Shown here: one piece after another, positions 1 to 7,115 of the stretch | Layout: each line of letters begins with the position of its first letter | Position numbering within the stretch: position 1 is the stretch's first letter | From: Euryarchaeota archaeon UBA23 | Lineage (GTDB): Archaea > Thermoplasmatota > Poseidoniia > Poseidoniales > Thalassarchaeaceae | NCBI GenBank assembly: GCA_002498725.1 | Contig: DAIJ01000016.1 | Span: forward strand, 72,732 to 105,383 | Direction: 5' to 3' | Length of the DNA: 32,652 nt | Made by a program: the position numbers and the translations under genes | Notes under the pieces: generated by a model | Told to the model about the DNA's origin: nothing | Database searches by the model: none | The model's input: only the letters and a program-made list of their open reading frames with translations

Positions 1-218
1 CATCTTAAGCTACTGAATGCATCTCCTGTAAGGCATTCAGAATGCACTCTTACAAGTACGGGATCAGGTCCTTTCATATCACCTAAAGTCAATGCCACAT
101 GATCTAGGCCCGTGGCTCCCTCATGGAAAACACGGATGCGAAAATCCCCATGTGCAGTTGGTAGTTTTGCGTCAGCTGGGACTTCGTTTCTCTCCCGTAA
201 TCCAATATTTTCCGCCAT
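1..218 (-). CDS. ribA: GTP cyclohydrolase II, N-terminal part (cut by window edge)
   Basis: Only the first 72 codons are in the window; the gene continues past position 1. GTP cyclohydrolase II opens the guanine ring of GTP in the first step of riboflavin synthesis, in the cytoplasm. The visible part has the family opening (LPTAHGDFRIRVF, residues 19-31) and the hallmark VRVHSECLTGD (56-66), whose Cys62 corresponds to the first zinc ligand. The sequence breaks just at SLR plus TG, where the family continues with CDCG. The ATG at 218 is preceded by GGTGG about 8 bases upstream, a reasonable ribosome site. It lies 40 bases after the TusA-like gene on the same strand, so it may be the last visible member of that operon. 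No ribB (DHBP synthase) domain precedes it, so it is not the usual bifunctional ribBA fusion at this end. Confidence 0.9.
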   Translation of the reverse strand, partial: MAENIGLRERNEVPADAKLPTAHGDFRIRVFHEGATGLDHVALTLGDMKGPDPVLVRVHSECLTGDAFSSLR

Positions 219-258
219 TATTCTGCCACCCACTTATTATTATTGATGCATTTTTTAA

Positions 259-495
259 CTATCTTCTAATTCTGAATATATATTCTCCAGAATTTTCAGT
301 TACACTGATTAATTGTACATTTAACCTTTCACAGAGTGCAGGCATATCGTGCAGAGTTTCAGGATCATCTCCAATGACTTCAATTATTTCTCCAGATTTC
401 ATTTCAGCCAAAGCCTTACGAGTTTCGTGAACAGGTATTGGACAGAAAAACCCAATAAGATTAAGTCTAGAAATTGTTTTTTCTTCTTCGATCAT
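259..495 (-). CDS. TusA/SirA-family sulfur carrier-like protein
   Basis: A 78-residue protein of the TusA fold. Family members carry a persulfide on a conserved cysteine and pass sulfur to partners, for example in tRNA thiolation or cofactor synthesis. The sequence shows the defining CPIP motif (Cys18) after a short first strand (LNLIGFF), then the family signature GEIIEVIGDDPETLHDMPALC (only key parts given: GE at about 35, DDP at 43-45), and a final strand (EYIFRIRR). Length is typical of the family. Its ATG overlaps the stop of the upstream helicase in an ATGA, so translation is probably coupled. Which sulfur pathway it serves cannot be read from the neighbours; the partner helicase hints at RNA, but that is inference. 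Confidence 0.85.
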   Translation of the reverse strand: MIEEEKTISRLNLIGFFCPIPVHETRKALAEMKSGEIIEVIGDDPETLHDMPALCERLNVQLISVTENSGEYIFRIRR

Positions 496-1928
496 CTTTT
501 CACCATAATTTCCAAAATTTTTGGATTCAGGTTCCTTCCATTTAATTCCCTCTTACTGATGACATCAATCACATAAGACACTTTTTCAACATGAATTTGA
601 ACAGTGGTTGAGTCATTTTTTTGAATAATTTCTCCTATAGAAATCTCTGGTATTCTAGCTTCTGAAACAATCCAATCTACCAAAGATCTCTTACTTATTT
701 CCTCAGAACCAACTTCTATAGCAACATTTACCATGCCAAAGGGGTCTGTTAATTCGGCCCAATCTTCTCTTTTTTTGACGGGATCTCTTGTAACTCCTTC
801 TGGTAAATTTGGCGCTTCTACATAAGGAATCTGTAAATTCCATGTATTTGCAATTTTATCCAAAGTAGTAATATCTTCTTTAGATACTAATGACCAAGCA
901 ACCCCTTGTCTCCCCATTCTCCCAGTTCTTCCAATCCTATGTACATAAGATTCGGTGTCATCTGGTAGATCATAATTCACTACATGAGTAATACCTTCAA
1001 CATCTAGGCCTCTGGCTGCAACATCAGTTGCAACTACGATATTTTCTCGATGTTCTCTCATTGAATTCAGAATTTTTTCTCTTCGATTTTGCGCTTTATC
1101 ACCATGAAGTCCAACTGCCTTCATTCCAAACTTACCTAATCGTTCTTCAATAATATCAACCATACGCTTAGTGTTTGTAAAAATAAGCATTTGATCTCCT
1201 TCTTTCATATTGGCTATAATGCGTCCTAAAACCCATAATTTGTTTCCTCTACCAATTCTAACTGCATACTGATCTATTTCTGGAACTTCAACATCAAGAT
1301 TATCACTCATTACATATACAGGTTGATTCATGAATTCTTCAGCGGCATCAATTATTTCCTGAGGGAATGTGGCACTGAATAGAAGAGTCTGCTTACGCGT
1401 TTTCATTTGTTCAAAAATCCATAATACATCAGGAAAGAATCCCATATCTAGCATCCTGTCTGCTTCATCTAGACAGAAGTGAGTTATGTTTTCCAAATTT
1501 AGATGCCCTCTTTTTGCCATGTCTATTACTCTTCCAGGAGTGCCTACGATTATGTCTACGCCTTTATCCAACAATTTTGCCTGTTTTTCGATATCAGTTC
1601 CACCATAAACAGTTTCTATCTTAATTTCTTGATTACCTTGGATCCATAGTAATTCTTCAGCAACTTGGACTGCTAATTCCCGAGTAGGACATAGAATTAT
1701 TGCCTGCGTCATTCCTTTTGGTTCGCATGATTCTATGATGGGAATTCCAAAAGCCGCAGTTTTTCCACTACCTGTACGTGCTTGGCCAACAACATCTCTT
1801 CCTTTACGCGCTACAGGTATAGCCTCAATTTGGATTTCAGTAGGTTCTTTCCATCCCTTTTCAGCAATAGCCCTAGCCATTTCAGGATTAAGATTCCAAT
1901 TTTCAAACTGTATCTTAGTTTTACTCAT
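492..1928 (-). CDS. DEAD-box ATP-dependent RNA helicase with DbpA-like C-terminal domain
   Basis: A 478-residue RNA helicase expected to unwind or remodel RNA duplexes with ATP in the cytoplasm. All core motifs are visible: the Q motif (PTEIQ, 29-33), motif I ARTGSGKT (50-57), Ia PTRELA (81-86), GG (109-110), TPGR (130-133), II DEAD (154-157), III SAT (185-187), IV LIFTNTKR (248-255), V ATDVAARGLD (300-309) and VI HRIGRTGR (330-337). After the two RecA domains, about residues 401-475 resemble the small RNA-binding domain of DbpA/CsdA-type bacterial helicases (SIGEI...TTVQI...LNGRNLN). The ATG at 1928 has GAGG 8 bases upstream. It follows the 94-residue gene after 9 bases and overlaps the TusA-like gene by 4. 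Cold-shock or ribosome assembly roles are typical of such helicases but are not shown here. Confidence 0.93.
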   Translation of the reverse strand: MSKTKIQFENWNLNPEMARAIAEKGWKEPTEIQIEAIPVARKGRDVVGQARTGSGKTAAFGIPIIESCEPKGMTQAIILCPTRELAVQVAEELLWIQGNQEIKIETVYGGTDIEKQAKLLDKGVDIIVGTPGRVIDMAKRGHLNLENITHFCLDEADRMLDMGFFPDVLWIFEQMKTRKQTLLFSATFPQEIIDAAEEFMNQPVYVMSDNLDVEVPEIDQYAVRIGRGNKLWVLGRIIANMKEGDQMLIFTNTKRMVDIIEERLGKFGMKAVGLHGDKAQNRREKILNSMREHRENIVVATDVAARGLDVEGITHVVNYDLPDDTESYVHRIGRTGRMGRQGVAWSLVSKEDITTLDKIANTWNLQIPYVEAPNLPEGVTRDPVKKREDWAELTDPFGMVNVAIEVGSEEISKRSLVDWIVSEARIPEISIGEIIQKNDSTTVQIHVEKVSYVIDVISKRELNGRNLNPKILEIMVKR

Positions 1929-1937
1929 TAGATCGCC

Positions 1938-2222
1938 TCAGAAGGACTCTGAGTCATTTATTTCCTTCTGAAGCTCGCCCATCCAATACTTTCGACAATT
2001 TTCTTTTGTCAAAAACTGATCCTTACTTGAGAAGCTATGGTTATAGTGACCTTTATCAGCGCTGGAAAATTGGTCATTTTGCCTTTTGTGGTACTTTTGG
2101 AGTACGTGTTGGCGCATATATTGACGAAACTTCAGAGATTTTGTTCGATTGATTCCTTTAGGTGTTACACCATCCCAGAGTCGCTCGAATCTCTCAAGTT
2201 TCTCATCGACTTCCTCGCTCAT
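1938..2222 (-). CDS. uncharacterised 94-residue protein
   Basis: A small, highly charged protein I do not recognise. It starts with an acidic and basic helix-like stretch (SEEVDEKLERFERLWDG), continues with a basic middle rich in Lys, Arg, Tyr and His, and ends acidic (KEINDSESF). There is no signal peptide, membrane segment or cysteine pattern. I chose the ATG at 2222, because GAGGAAAG stands 3-10 bases upstream. A reading frame that begins further upstream at 2312 would overlap the HEAT gene by 110 bases and is unlikely. With the chosen start it overlaps the end of the HEAT gene by 20 bases and is followed by the helicase after 9 bases. Its place in the operon suggests a role with them, possibly RNA-related, which is inference. 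Confidence 0.7.
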   Translation of the reverse strand: MSEEVDEKLERFERLWDGVTPKGINRTKSLKFRQYMRQHVLQKYHKRQNDQFSSADKGHYNHSFSSKDQFLTKENCRKYWMGELQKEINDSESF

Positions 2223-3489
2223 CTTCTTTCCTCGCGGCCCGCCGAATTGACTCTTCTTTATGACCTTCACTGATGGATATTGATTCACCACTACGTGGTG
2301 TAACAGGATCATCTTGTGGTTTAAAGTGCTTATTTTCAGGTTTTTCTATGGTTAATCCATTTAACTCACTAGTAATATCGTCACTAACTTTTTCTAGCGG
2401 CGCAAGCGATCTATTTTTCTCATCTTCAGTACCTTCCCAATCGACATCTCTAGACAATCTTTCGAGTTTTTTACGAAGATCTGGTTTTGTTTCTTGACGA
2501 AGTAACTCAGTAGAAACTTCTCTAAGTCGATCCCCTGAAAGAATGATCGATAATTGCTCAATACATGCTTTTCTTAGAGCATAATCCCTGTCTCTGGCTC
2601 CATCCAAGATCATATCGACTACTCTAGGATTGTCCATATCTAAACTTTTTAAAGTTCGAATGATGTTTTTCCTTACAACATTGTCTTCATCAATAATCGA
2701 TGCTTCTACAAGTATCGCTGCAATCCTCGGTTCACTATTTGCAAGAGAAGGCAGGCATGCAGATGCATTTCTACGAACCTGAGCGTCTTCATCTTGTAGG
2801 CTCCAAGAAATTAAATCCCAACCGGTGGCTCCTCCCTTGGTAGTTATAGAACGTAGTATTTTTGACCCACGTCGTCTTAGGTCAACATCTTCCTCCCGAA
2901 TCAATTCATCGATGTGTAGACAACCTGTTTCTACCCAGTTAACAGATGTTTCTTTTAGGGCAATAAATGCATCATCACGATGTTGTTTATTGTTATCTCT
3001 TAATTCTCTACGAAGGATATGTTCACAACCCGATGGGAATATAGGTGCAGATTTCTGTAAAGCAACACGAGCAGCTCTACGGACATTGTCACTTTCCTCA
3101 AGCAATCTATCAGATAGGTATACAAAGAGATCTTTATGTTTCTTAATAGCAAAAGATGGAAGTGCCTCTAAAGCCGCTATACGTATTTTCTCATCATCAT
3201 CATCTAGAGCTTCACATAGTGCCTTATGGCCATCTTCAATATCGTGAGAAAGAACTCTATTCAGAGCTCTAATGCCATCTGTTCTCTTGGCTAAACCCCC
3301 TCCTTCTGCTCTAGGAATTTCTATTAATTCGACTTTTCCCGATGCTAAAATTACTATTTGGTGAAATGGAATTCGTTGCCAAATCCCTGGTGATGGCAAC
3401 ATGGAACGAATATCTATCTGTTTTTTCGTTCTTTTCTGACTAATTCTTCGCCCTGTCCGAGGATCTCTAGCAACGTATTCACGGGACAT
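2203..3489 (-). CDS. HEAT-repeat protein
   Basis: A 428-residue protein made mostly of paired helices. Roughly residues 85-335 contain about seven HEAT or PBS-lyase-like units, recognised by recurring D(D/E)D...(V/I)R(R/K)xA...L patterns such as DDDEKIRIAALEALPS, ESDNVRRAARVALQ, EDAQVRRNASACLPS and EDNVVRKNIIRTL. Such repeats form solenoids that bind other proteins. The N-terminal 60 residues are basic (SQKRTKKQ) with a short beta-like segment, and the last 90 are charged and probably disordered. There is no enzyme motif. I chose ATG 3489 over an in-frame TTG at 3522. It is the first gene of the run to ribA and faces the DUF2240-like gene across about 97 bases. A scaffold for the small protein or helicase downstream is possible but unproven. 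Confidence 0.8.
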   Translation of the reverse strand: MSREYVARDPRTGRRISQKRTKKQIDIRSMLPSPGIWQRIPFHQIVILASGKVELIEIPRAEGGGLAKRTDGIRALNRVLSHDIEDGHKALCEALDDDDEKIRIAALEALPSFAIKKHKDLFVYLSDRLLEESDNVRRAARVALQKSAPIFPSGCEHILRRELRDNNKQHRDDAFIALKETSVNWVETGCLHIDELIREEDVDLRRRGSKILRSITTKGGATGWDLISWSLQDEDAQVRRNASACLPSLANSEPRIAAILVEASIIDEDNVVRKNIIRTLKSLDMDNPRVVDMILDGARDRDYALRKACIEQLSIILSGDRLREVSTELLRQETKPDLRKKLERLSRDVDWEGTEDEKNRSLAPLEKVSDDITSELNGLTIEKPENKHFKPQDDPVTPRSGESISISEGHKEESIRRAARKEDERGSR

Positions 3490-3586
3490 GGCGACGGATC
3501 GGATCAAACACTCATTTTTCAATCACATGATGTCATGCTCACCGAGCAAACCTCAAGCGATAAAGCATATACACGGCACTAGATAC
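3490..3586. promoter_or_regulatory. divergent intergenic region with probable promoters
   Basis: This 97-base gap separates the starts of the HEAT-repeat operon (minus) and the DUF2240-like gene (plus), so it should hold both promoters. For the plus gene, a weak TATA-like GATAAAG near 3558-3566 is about 26 bases before the ATG at 3587. That spacing fits a leaderless archaeal transcript, and no Shine-Dalgarno precedes that ATG. I see no clear TATA box for the minus direction. Confidence 0.35.
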
Positions 3587-4174
3587 ATGAGTACGGCTGA
3601 TGAGGTTAGTAGACTGCTGTTCACAGTCTTCAATGACACCGAGATTTCAAAAATAAGGAAAATTGATTTGATACGTTTGTGGTCTTTGGAGATGCAATGG
3701 TTCAATCCTAAAGAATCTAGTATAATTTTGAATAGATTAGTCGAACGTGATTGGCTAATAGAGGATGGTGAGTTCGTTGAACTCACACCGGGATTGAAAT
3801 TGATACCTTCTGATTTAGGTTGGCGACCAATAACAAGAAGGATGCTTGATCCTCCCAAGAACGTTTTGAGAAACAGTTCAGATTCTGATAAATTAGTAGA
3901 TGATCAAAATATACTTTCCAAACCTATAATCAAGGATTTTTCAGAACCAAGGGAAACATATCCTTCAGATGTTGCTGAAGGAATTATACCCTTTTTAATA
4001 AAACAAATCGCTGAGAATTCAGGCCTTCCAAATAATGAAGTTGTTAGGAGGGCTCAAAGAAAACGTAGGGCCCTAGAACCAATAACCTTGTGGATGGCCC
4101 TAGCCTTAGTTGCAAGGGAACAAGGTATAGATATGCAGAGAGTAGCCTCTGTATTACAGGATTTTAAAGAATAA
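3587..4174 (+). CDS. DUF2240-like archaeal protein
   Basis: A 196-residue cytoplasmic protein that resembles the archaea-specific DUF2240 family, whose function is unknown. Features that fit: an N-terminal winged-helix-like part (SRLLFTVFNDTEI..., then RLVERDWLIEDG, then GLKLIPSDLGWRP near residue 85), a variable linker, and a conserved C-terminal helical part with the pattern AQRKRRALEPITLWMALALVAREQGID (key residues EP and ALVAREQG). No catalytic motif is evident; the winged-helix look suggests nucleic-acid binding. I prefer ATG 3587, because starting at 3488 would overlap the HEAT gene's start and leave no promoter. Its stop lies 7 bases from the stop of the convergent RND gene. The family call is from memory of its pattern and is moderate. 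Confidence 0.65.
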   Translation: MSTADEVSRLLFTVFNDTEISKIRKIDLIRLWSLEMQWFNPKESSIILNRLVERDWLIEDGEFVELTPGLKLIPSDLGWRPITRRMLDPPKNVLRNSSDSDKLVDDQNILSKPIIKDFSEPRETYPSDVAEGIIPFLIKQIAENSGLPNNEVVRRAQRKRRALEPITLWMALALVAREQGIDMQRVASVLQDFKE

Positions 4175-4181
4175 TACAGCC

Positions 4182-6734
4182 CTATTCATTGACCGATGTA
4201 CGAACTTCCGCTGCCAGTAGACCGGGGAGTACCATTAGAGCTAAAATCAATGAAAAGGCAACAGAAATTGAGCTAACTAATCCAAAATCTCTTATCACAG
4301 GCACTGGAGATAGCACTAGGACCATAAATCCACAAATTGTAGTGCCTGCAGACATGACTAGAGATGCACCAGTTGTTGCATACATATTCCGCATTGCTGT
4401 CCAAGTACCCATACCCTTAGATCTGTTTTCTTCAAATCCTCTCCATACATGGATTGAGTAATCAATTCCTAGACCTATGGTCAATGCAGTAGTCATAACA
4501 GTCAATACATTCCAATTAATTTGTAGTATTGCCATTGCGCCTATTACCCAAGAACCGGCTAATCCTACTGGTAGAATAACTACCAGAGATGGTCCAAGGC
4601 GTCTTGTCAAAGCGAATAAAACGATTAGAGAAGCACCTAGACTAAAGGCGGTTGATTCCACCAAAGAAAGAACTAGTCCCGAAAGAACATTATTTACCAA
4701 AATCAAATCACCAGTTAGGTGGGTATTATGTCCAGTATTGGCGGCAAAGTCTTGAATATGAAGTTCAAATTGTTCTGCTAATTTTGCCGAATCTTCACTA
4801 TTTCTTGCAGTAACATCTACCTGTATACGTAGGTAAAGGATAGAACTATCATCTTCAGTAAGGGCGATATATTTAGCAGCTCTTTCTGCCCATGTTTCTC
4901 CTCTGATAGGTTCTCCGATTGTTTCATTTTCTAGTAATTCCAAAATTGACGCAGCCAGGTCTCCTTCATTAAATCCGTCTGTAACACCTATGGAACCTTC
5001 AAACAAGCCAATTGAATATCTTTCACCAAATGATGAATCGGCTTCAATTGCATCTCTTAGTATAGGGTATATTCCATCGTAAGAAGGCCTAGTCTCCTCA
5101 GTTCCTTCTGGAATAACTACATTACTAGTCCAAGATAACCTATTATCAAGTCTTTCTAATTCTTTCAGCAGATCTCTTTCACCTGATAACGAATTTTCTC
5201 CATCACCGGGTTCGATAATTATCTCAATAGACTTTAGAGCCTCCACTTCATATGATTCATACATAGAGTTACGGACTTCTATAGAGTCCATATCATCACT
5301 TAGGAAATCTGTTAATTCAAAGCGTGTATCTAATTGCCCTATTGATACGACTACAGATGACGCAGTCAATCCCGCAACCATAAGCAGTATAATTGCGGTA
5401 TGCCGGCGTTGGAATTCAGTTGAAACATCAGCGAATAATTCGAGTTTCAGAGACTTTCCTTTTTGACTCCCTGCCGTTTTTTCAAAAATAACATGCATGG
5501 CTCCCACGGTAACAGTAGATGCAATAAATGCACAAATTACACCTAATGCCAATGTCAACCCAAATGTCCTAATTGGGGGAAGCGGAGAAAGTATGTTGGC
5601 CAAGAAAGCGAAAACAGTTGTTACTACAGAAAGTGAAATTGCCAGACGTAGAATGTCAAAAGAAGAAATCCAAGCCAATGCTGGTGAATTTGTTTTTTCC
5701 TTTTCTTTTTCATATGCACGTTGTAAGTGTATAGAGTAATCAATTCCTAATCCTAATACCACTGGAGCCACAGCCACTTCTAGTATTGAAAATTCAACAC
5801 CAATAATGCTCATTGTACCGTATGTCCAAATTAATGCTGCACTCAATGCTGTTAATGGAGCAATTACCATTATTGGAGATCTGAATGCTGCAGCTAGTAC
5901 AATTACCACAACAAGTATTGAAATTATTAGTAACCAAACTAGATTATCTAAAGTCGACTCATTTATTTCATTGCTTACTATGTCATCAGATACTACTCCA
6001 TAAACTAATGCGGAATTAGAAGAATCTGAAATATCATCAAGAAGTTCTTTGATTTGTAGAGATTTTCTAAGCCTTTCTTCTGGTTGTAAATCTCCATCTA
6101 TTTCAATAATCCACATGGTACTAGATGCAGTCGGAGTAGGGTCTCCAGATCTATCATTATCCAACCAATCACAAACAGGATCGATATTGAAATTATTATG
6201 AAGCATAACAGAACTAGCAAAAGAAGCAGTAGCAATAGCCCGGTCATTACCTATTGCATCAGTACATTTTTCATCATCAATTATCGAATTTAGTAGTTCT
6301 TCCCATGTATTAAAATCTGAAACAGTACGTTTTTGTTCATCTCTTTCTTCCAAAGCGATATTTAGGATCAACGCAGCATTAATATGTGAATCAATAAAAT
6401 CTTGATTCTTATTAGACAAATTATTTATTTTTAACAGATCGTTAGAAAGTTGTTGCATTGCCCCTATTTCTAGAATATTTGCATCTTGTTCACTGGGTTC
6501 TACATGCACATAAATCCGATGAGGTGAAGGTTGGATGACAGACTCAACTCTTTCTATGGCCTCGTCAGAAGGAGTCTCGGGTGAGAATGCTGAAAGATCT
6601 GTTTGAAATTCGGGTAATGGACTCATTGCCATGCCCGTAAATATAGTGAGTAGAATACTAATTGCAACAAGTCCTAATGAGGCCTTTTCAAAGGATTTAG
6701 CGATGCTGATCTGAGTCTCGGACCAGTCACGCAT
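4182..6734 (-). CDS. RND/MMPL-superfamily membrane exporter, 850 residues
   Basis: A large membrane protein of the RND superfamily (MMPL/Patched-like, COG1033 type), which moves lipids or other hydrophobic substrates with proton or ion gradients. It has the expected internal duplication: TM1 near residues 17-37, a soluble loop, then a five-helix bundle (about 258-425) with LGLGIDYSIHLQRA; a second TM near 445-465, a second loop, and a second bundle (about 690-845) with IGLGIDYSIHVWRG. The Asp of each GxGxDYS motif is the usual ion-coupling residue. About 12 membrane segments are visible and the length is normal. The outer loops are acidic and rich in Ser and Glu. No partner (MFP or outer-membrane factor) is present, as expected for archaea. 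The substrate cannot be told. It is transcribed away from rpo11, from the other side of a palindrome-bearing spacer. Confidence 0.88.
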   Translation of the reverse strand: MRDWSETQISIAKSFEKASLGLVAISILLTIFTGMAMSPLPEFQTDLSAFSPETPSDEAIERVESVIQPSPHRIYVHVEPSEQDANILEIGAMQQLSNDLLKINNLSNKNQDFIDSHINAALILNIALEERDEQKRTVSDFNTWEELLNSIIDDEKCTDAIGNDRAIATASFASSVMLHNNFNIDPVCDWLDNDRSGDPTPTASSTMWIIEIDGDLQPEERLRKSLQIKELLDDISDSSNSALVYGVVSDDIVSNEINESTLDNLVWLLIISILVVVIVLAAAFRSPIMVIAPLTALSAALIWTYGTMSIIGVEFSILEVAVAPVVLGLGIDYSIHLQRAYEKEKEKTNSPALAWISSFDILRLAISLSVVTTVFAFLANILSPLPPIRTFGLTLALGVICAFIASTVTVGAMHVIFEKTAGSQKGKSLKLELFADVSTEFQRRHTAIILLMVAGLTASSVVVSIGQLDTRFELTDFLSDDMDSIEVRNSMYESYEVEALKSIEIIIEPGDGENSLSGERDLLKELERLDNRLSWTSNVVIPEGTEETRPSYDGIYPILRDAIEADSSFGERYSIGLFEGSIGVTDGFNEGDLAASILELLENETIGEPIRGETWAERAAKYIALTEDDSSILYLRIQVDVTARNSEDSAKLAEQFELHIQDFAANTGHNTHLTGDLILVNNVLSGLVLSLVESTAFSLGASLIVLFALTRRLGPSLVVILPVGLAGSWVIGAMAILQINWNVLTVMTTALTIGLGIDYSIHVWRGFEENRSKGMGTWTAMRNMYATTGASLVMSAGTTICGFMVLVLSPVPVIRDFGLVSSISVAFSLILALMVLPGLLAAEVRTSVNE

Positions 6735-6777
6735 CGCAGCGGGGATTGTAAACTTCTACATAATCTGAGCAGTGTGA

Positions 6778-6794
6778 TGGACCCTTAGGGTCCA
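6778..6794. repeat. perfect 7-bp inverted repeat between RND gene and rpo11
   Basis: TGGACCC and GGGTCCA flank a 3-base TTA spacer. The repeat is midway in the divergent spacer, 43 bases upstream of the RND start and 50 bases before the chosen rpo11 start. It could be an operator for a dimeric regulator or a small RNA hairpin at the 5' end of one transcript. There is no T-run after it, so it does not look like a terminator. Confidence 0.5.
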
Positions 6795-6844
6795 GCATTT
6801 GGATGAAAGCCCTCAAAAGGGGATGTCCGGTGGCGACCTCGTCC

Positions 6845-7102
6845 ATGCCAGTTAAATTGCTTAAGAAAGAGGGTTCCGAAATCCGTCTAAGATTGATAGG
6901 AGAAGACCACACAACTCTACAGTTGTTCCGTTCTCGTTTGAATGCTAGTGACAAAGTTGAGTATGCAAATTACTTCACAGGACACCCGGACTTAGACGAA
7001 CCAGAATTGTTTGTAAGAGTCAAAAAGGGTGCTAAGGCGGATAAGGTTGTCAAGGACCTCTGTGCAGAGATCGCCAAGGAGTTTGCCGACCTCTCAAATT
7101 GA
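6845..7102 (+). CDS. rpo11: DNA-directed RNA polymerase subunit Rpo11 (RpoL)
   Basis: An 85-residue RNA polymerase subunit, the archaeal counterpart of eukaryotic RPB11/RPAC2, which pairs with Rpo3 to nucleate enzyme assembly. The family signature is present: GEDHTTLQLFRSRLN (about residues 18-32), then VEYANYFTGHPDLDEPELFVRV, which matches the conserved beta segment with HP and a following Glu. I chose ATG 6845 (MPVKLLKKEG) because family members begin only about 17 residues before the GEDHT motif; the in-frame ATG at 6803 would add an atypical extension. GGTGG occurs about 12 bases upstream. truD follows after 13 bases, so the two are probably co-transcribed. Confidence 0.92.
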   Translation: MPVKLLKKEGSEIRLRLIGEDHTTLQLFRSRLNASDKVEYANYFTGHPDLDEPELFVRVKKGAKADKVVKDLCAEIAKEFADLSN

Positions 7103-7115
7103 GGACGGTGTAGTA

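Noticed and set aside
92..430. Plus-strand reading frame across the ribA and TusA-like starts
   Set aside because: It runs antisense to two recognisable minus-strand genes and has no family pattern.
2825..3247. 140-codon plus-strand reading frame within the HEAT-repeat gene
   Set aside because: It is antisense to a protein with regular HEAT periodicity and is itself Ser/Arg-rich without any recognisable motif.
7029..7115. Upstream ATG start for truD
   Set aside because: It would overlap rpo11 by 74 bases and its residues are Arg/Ser-rich out-of-frame readings of rpo11 codons, unlike TruD N-termini.
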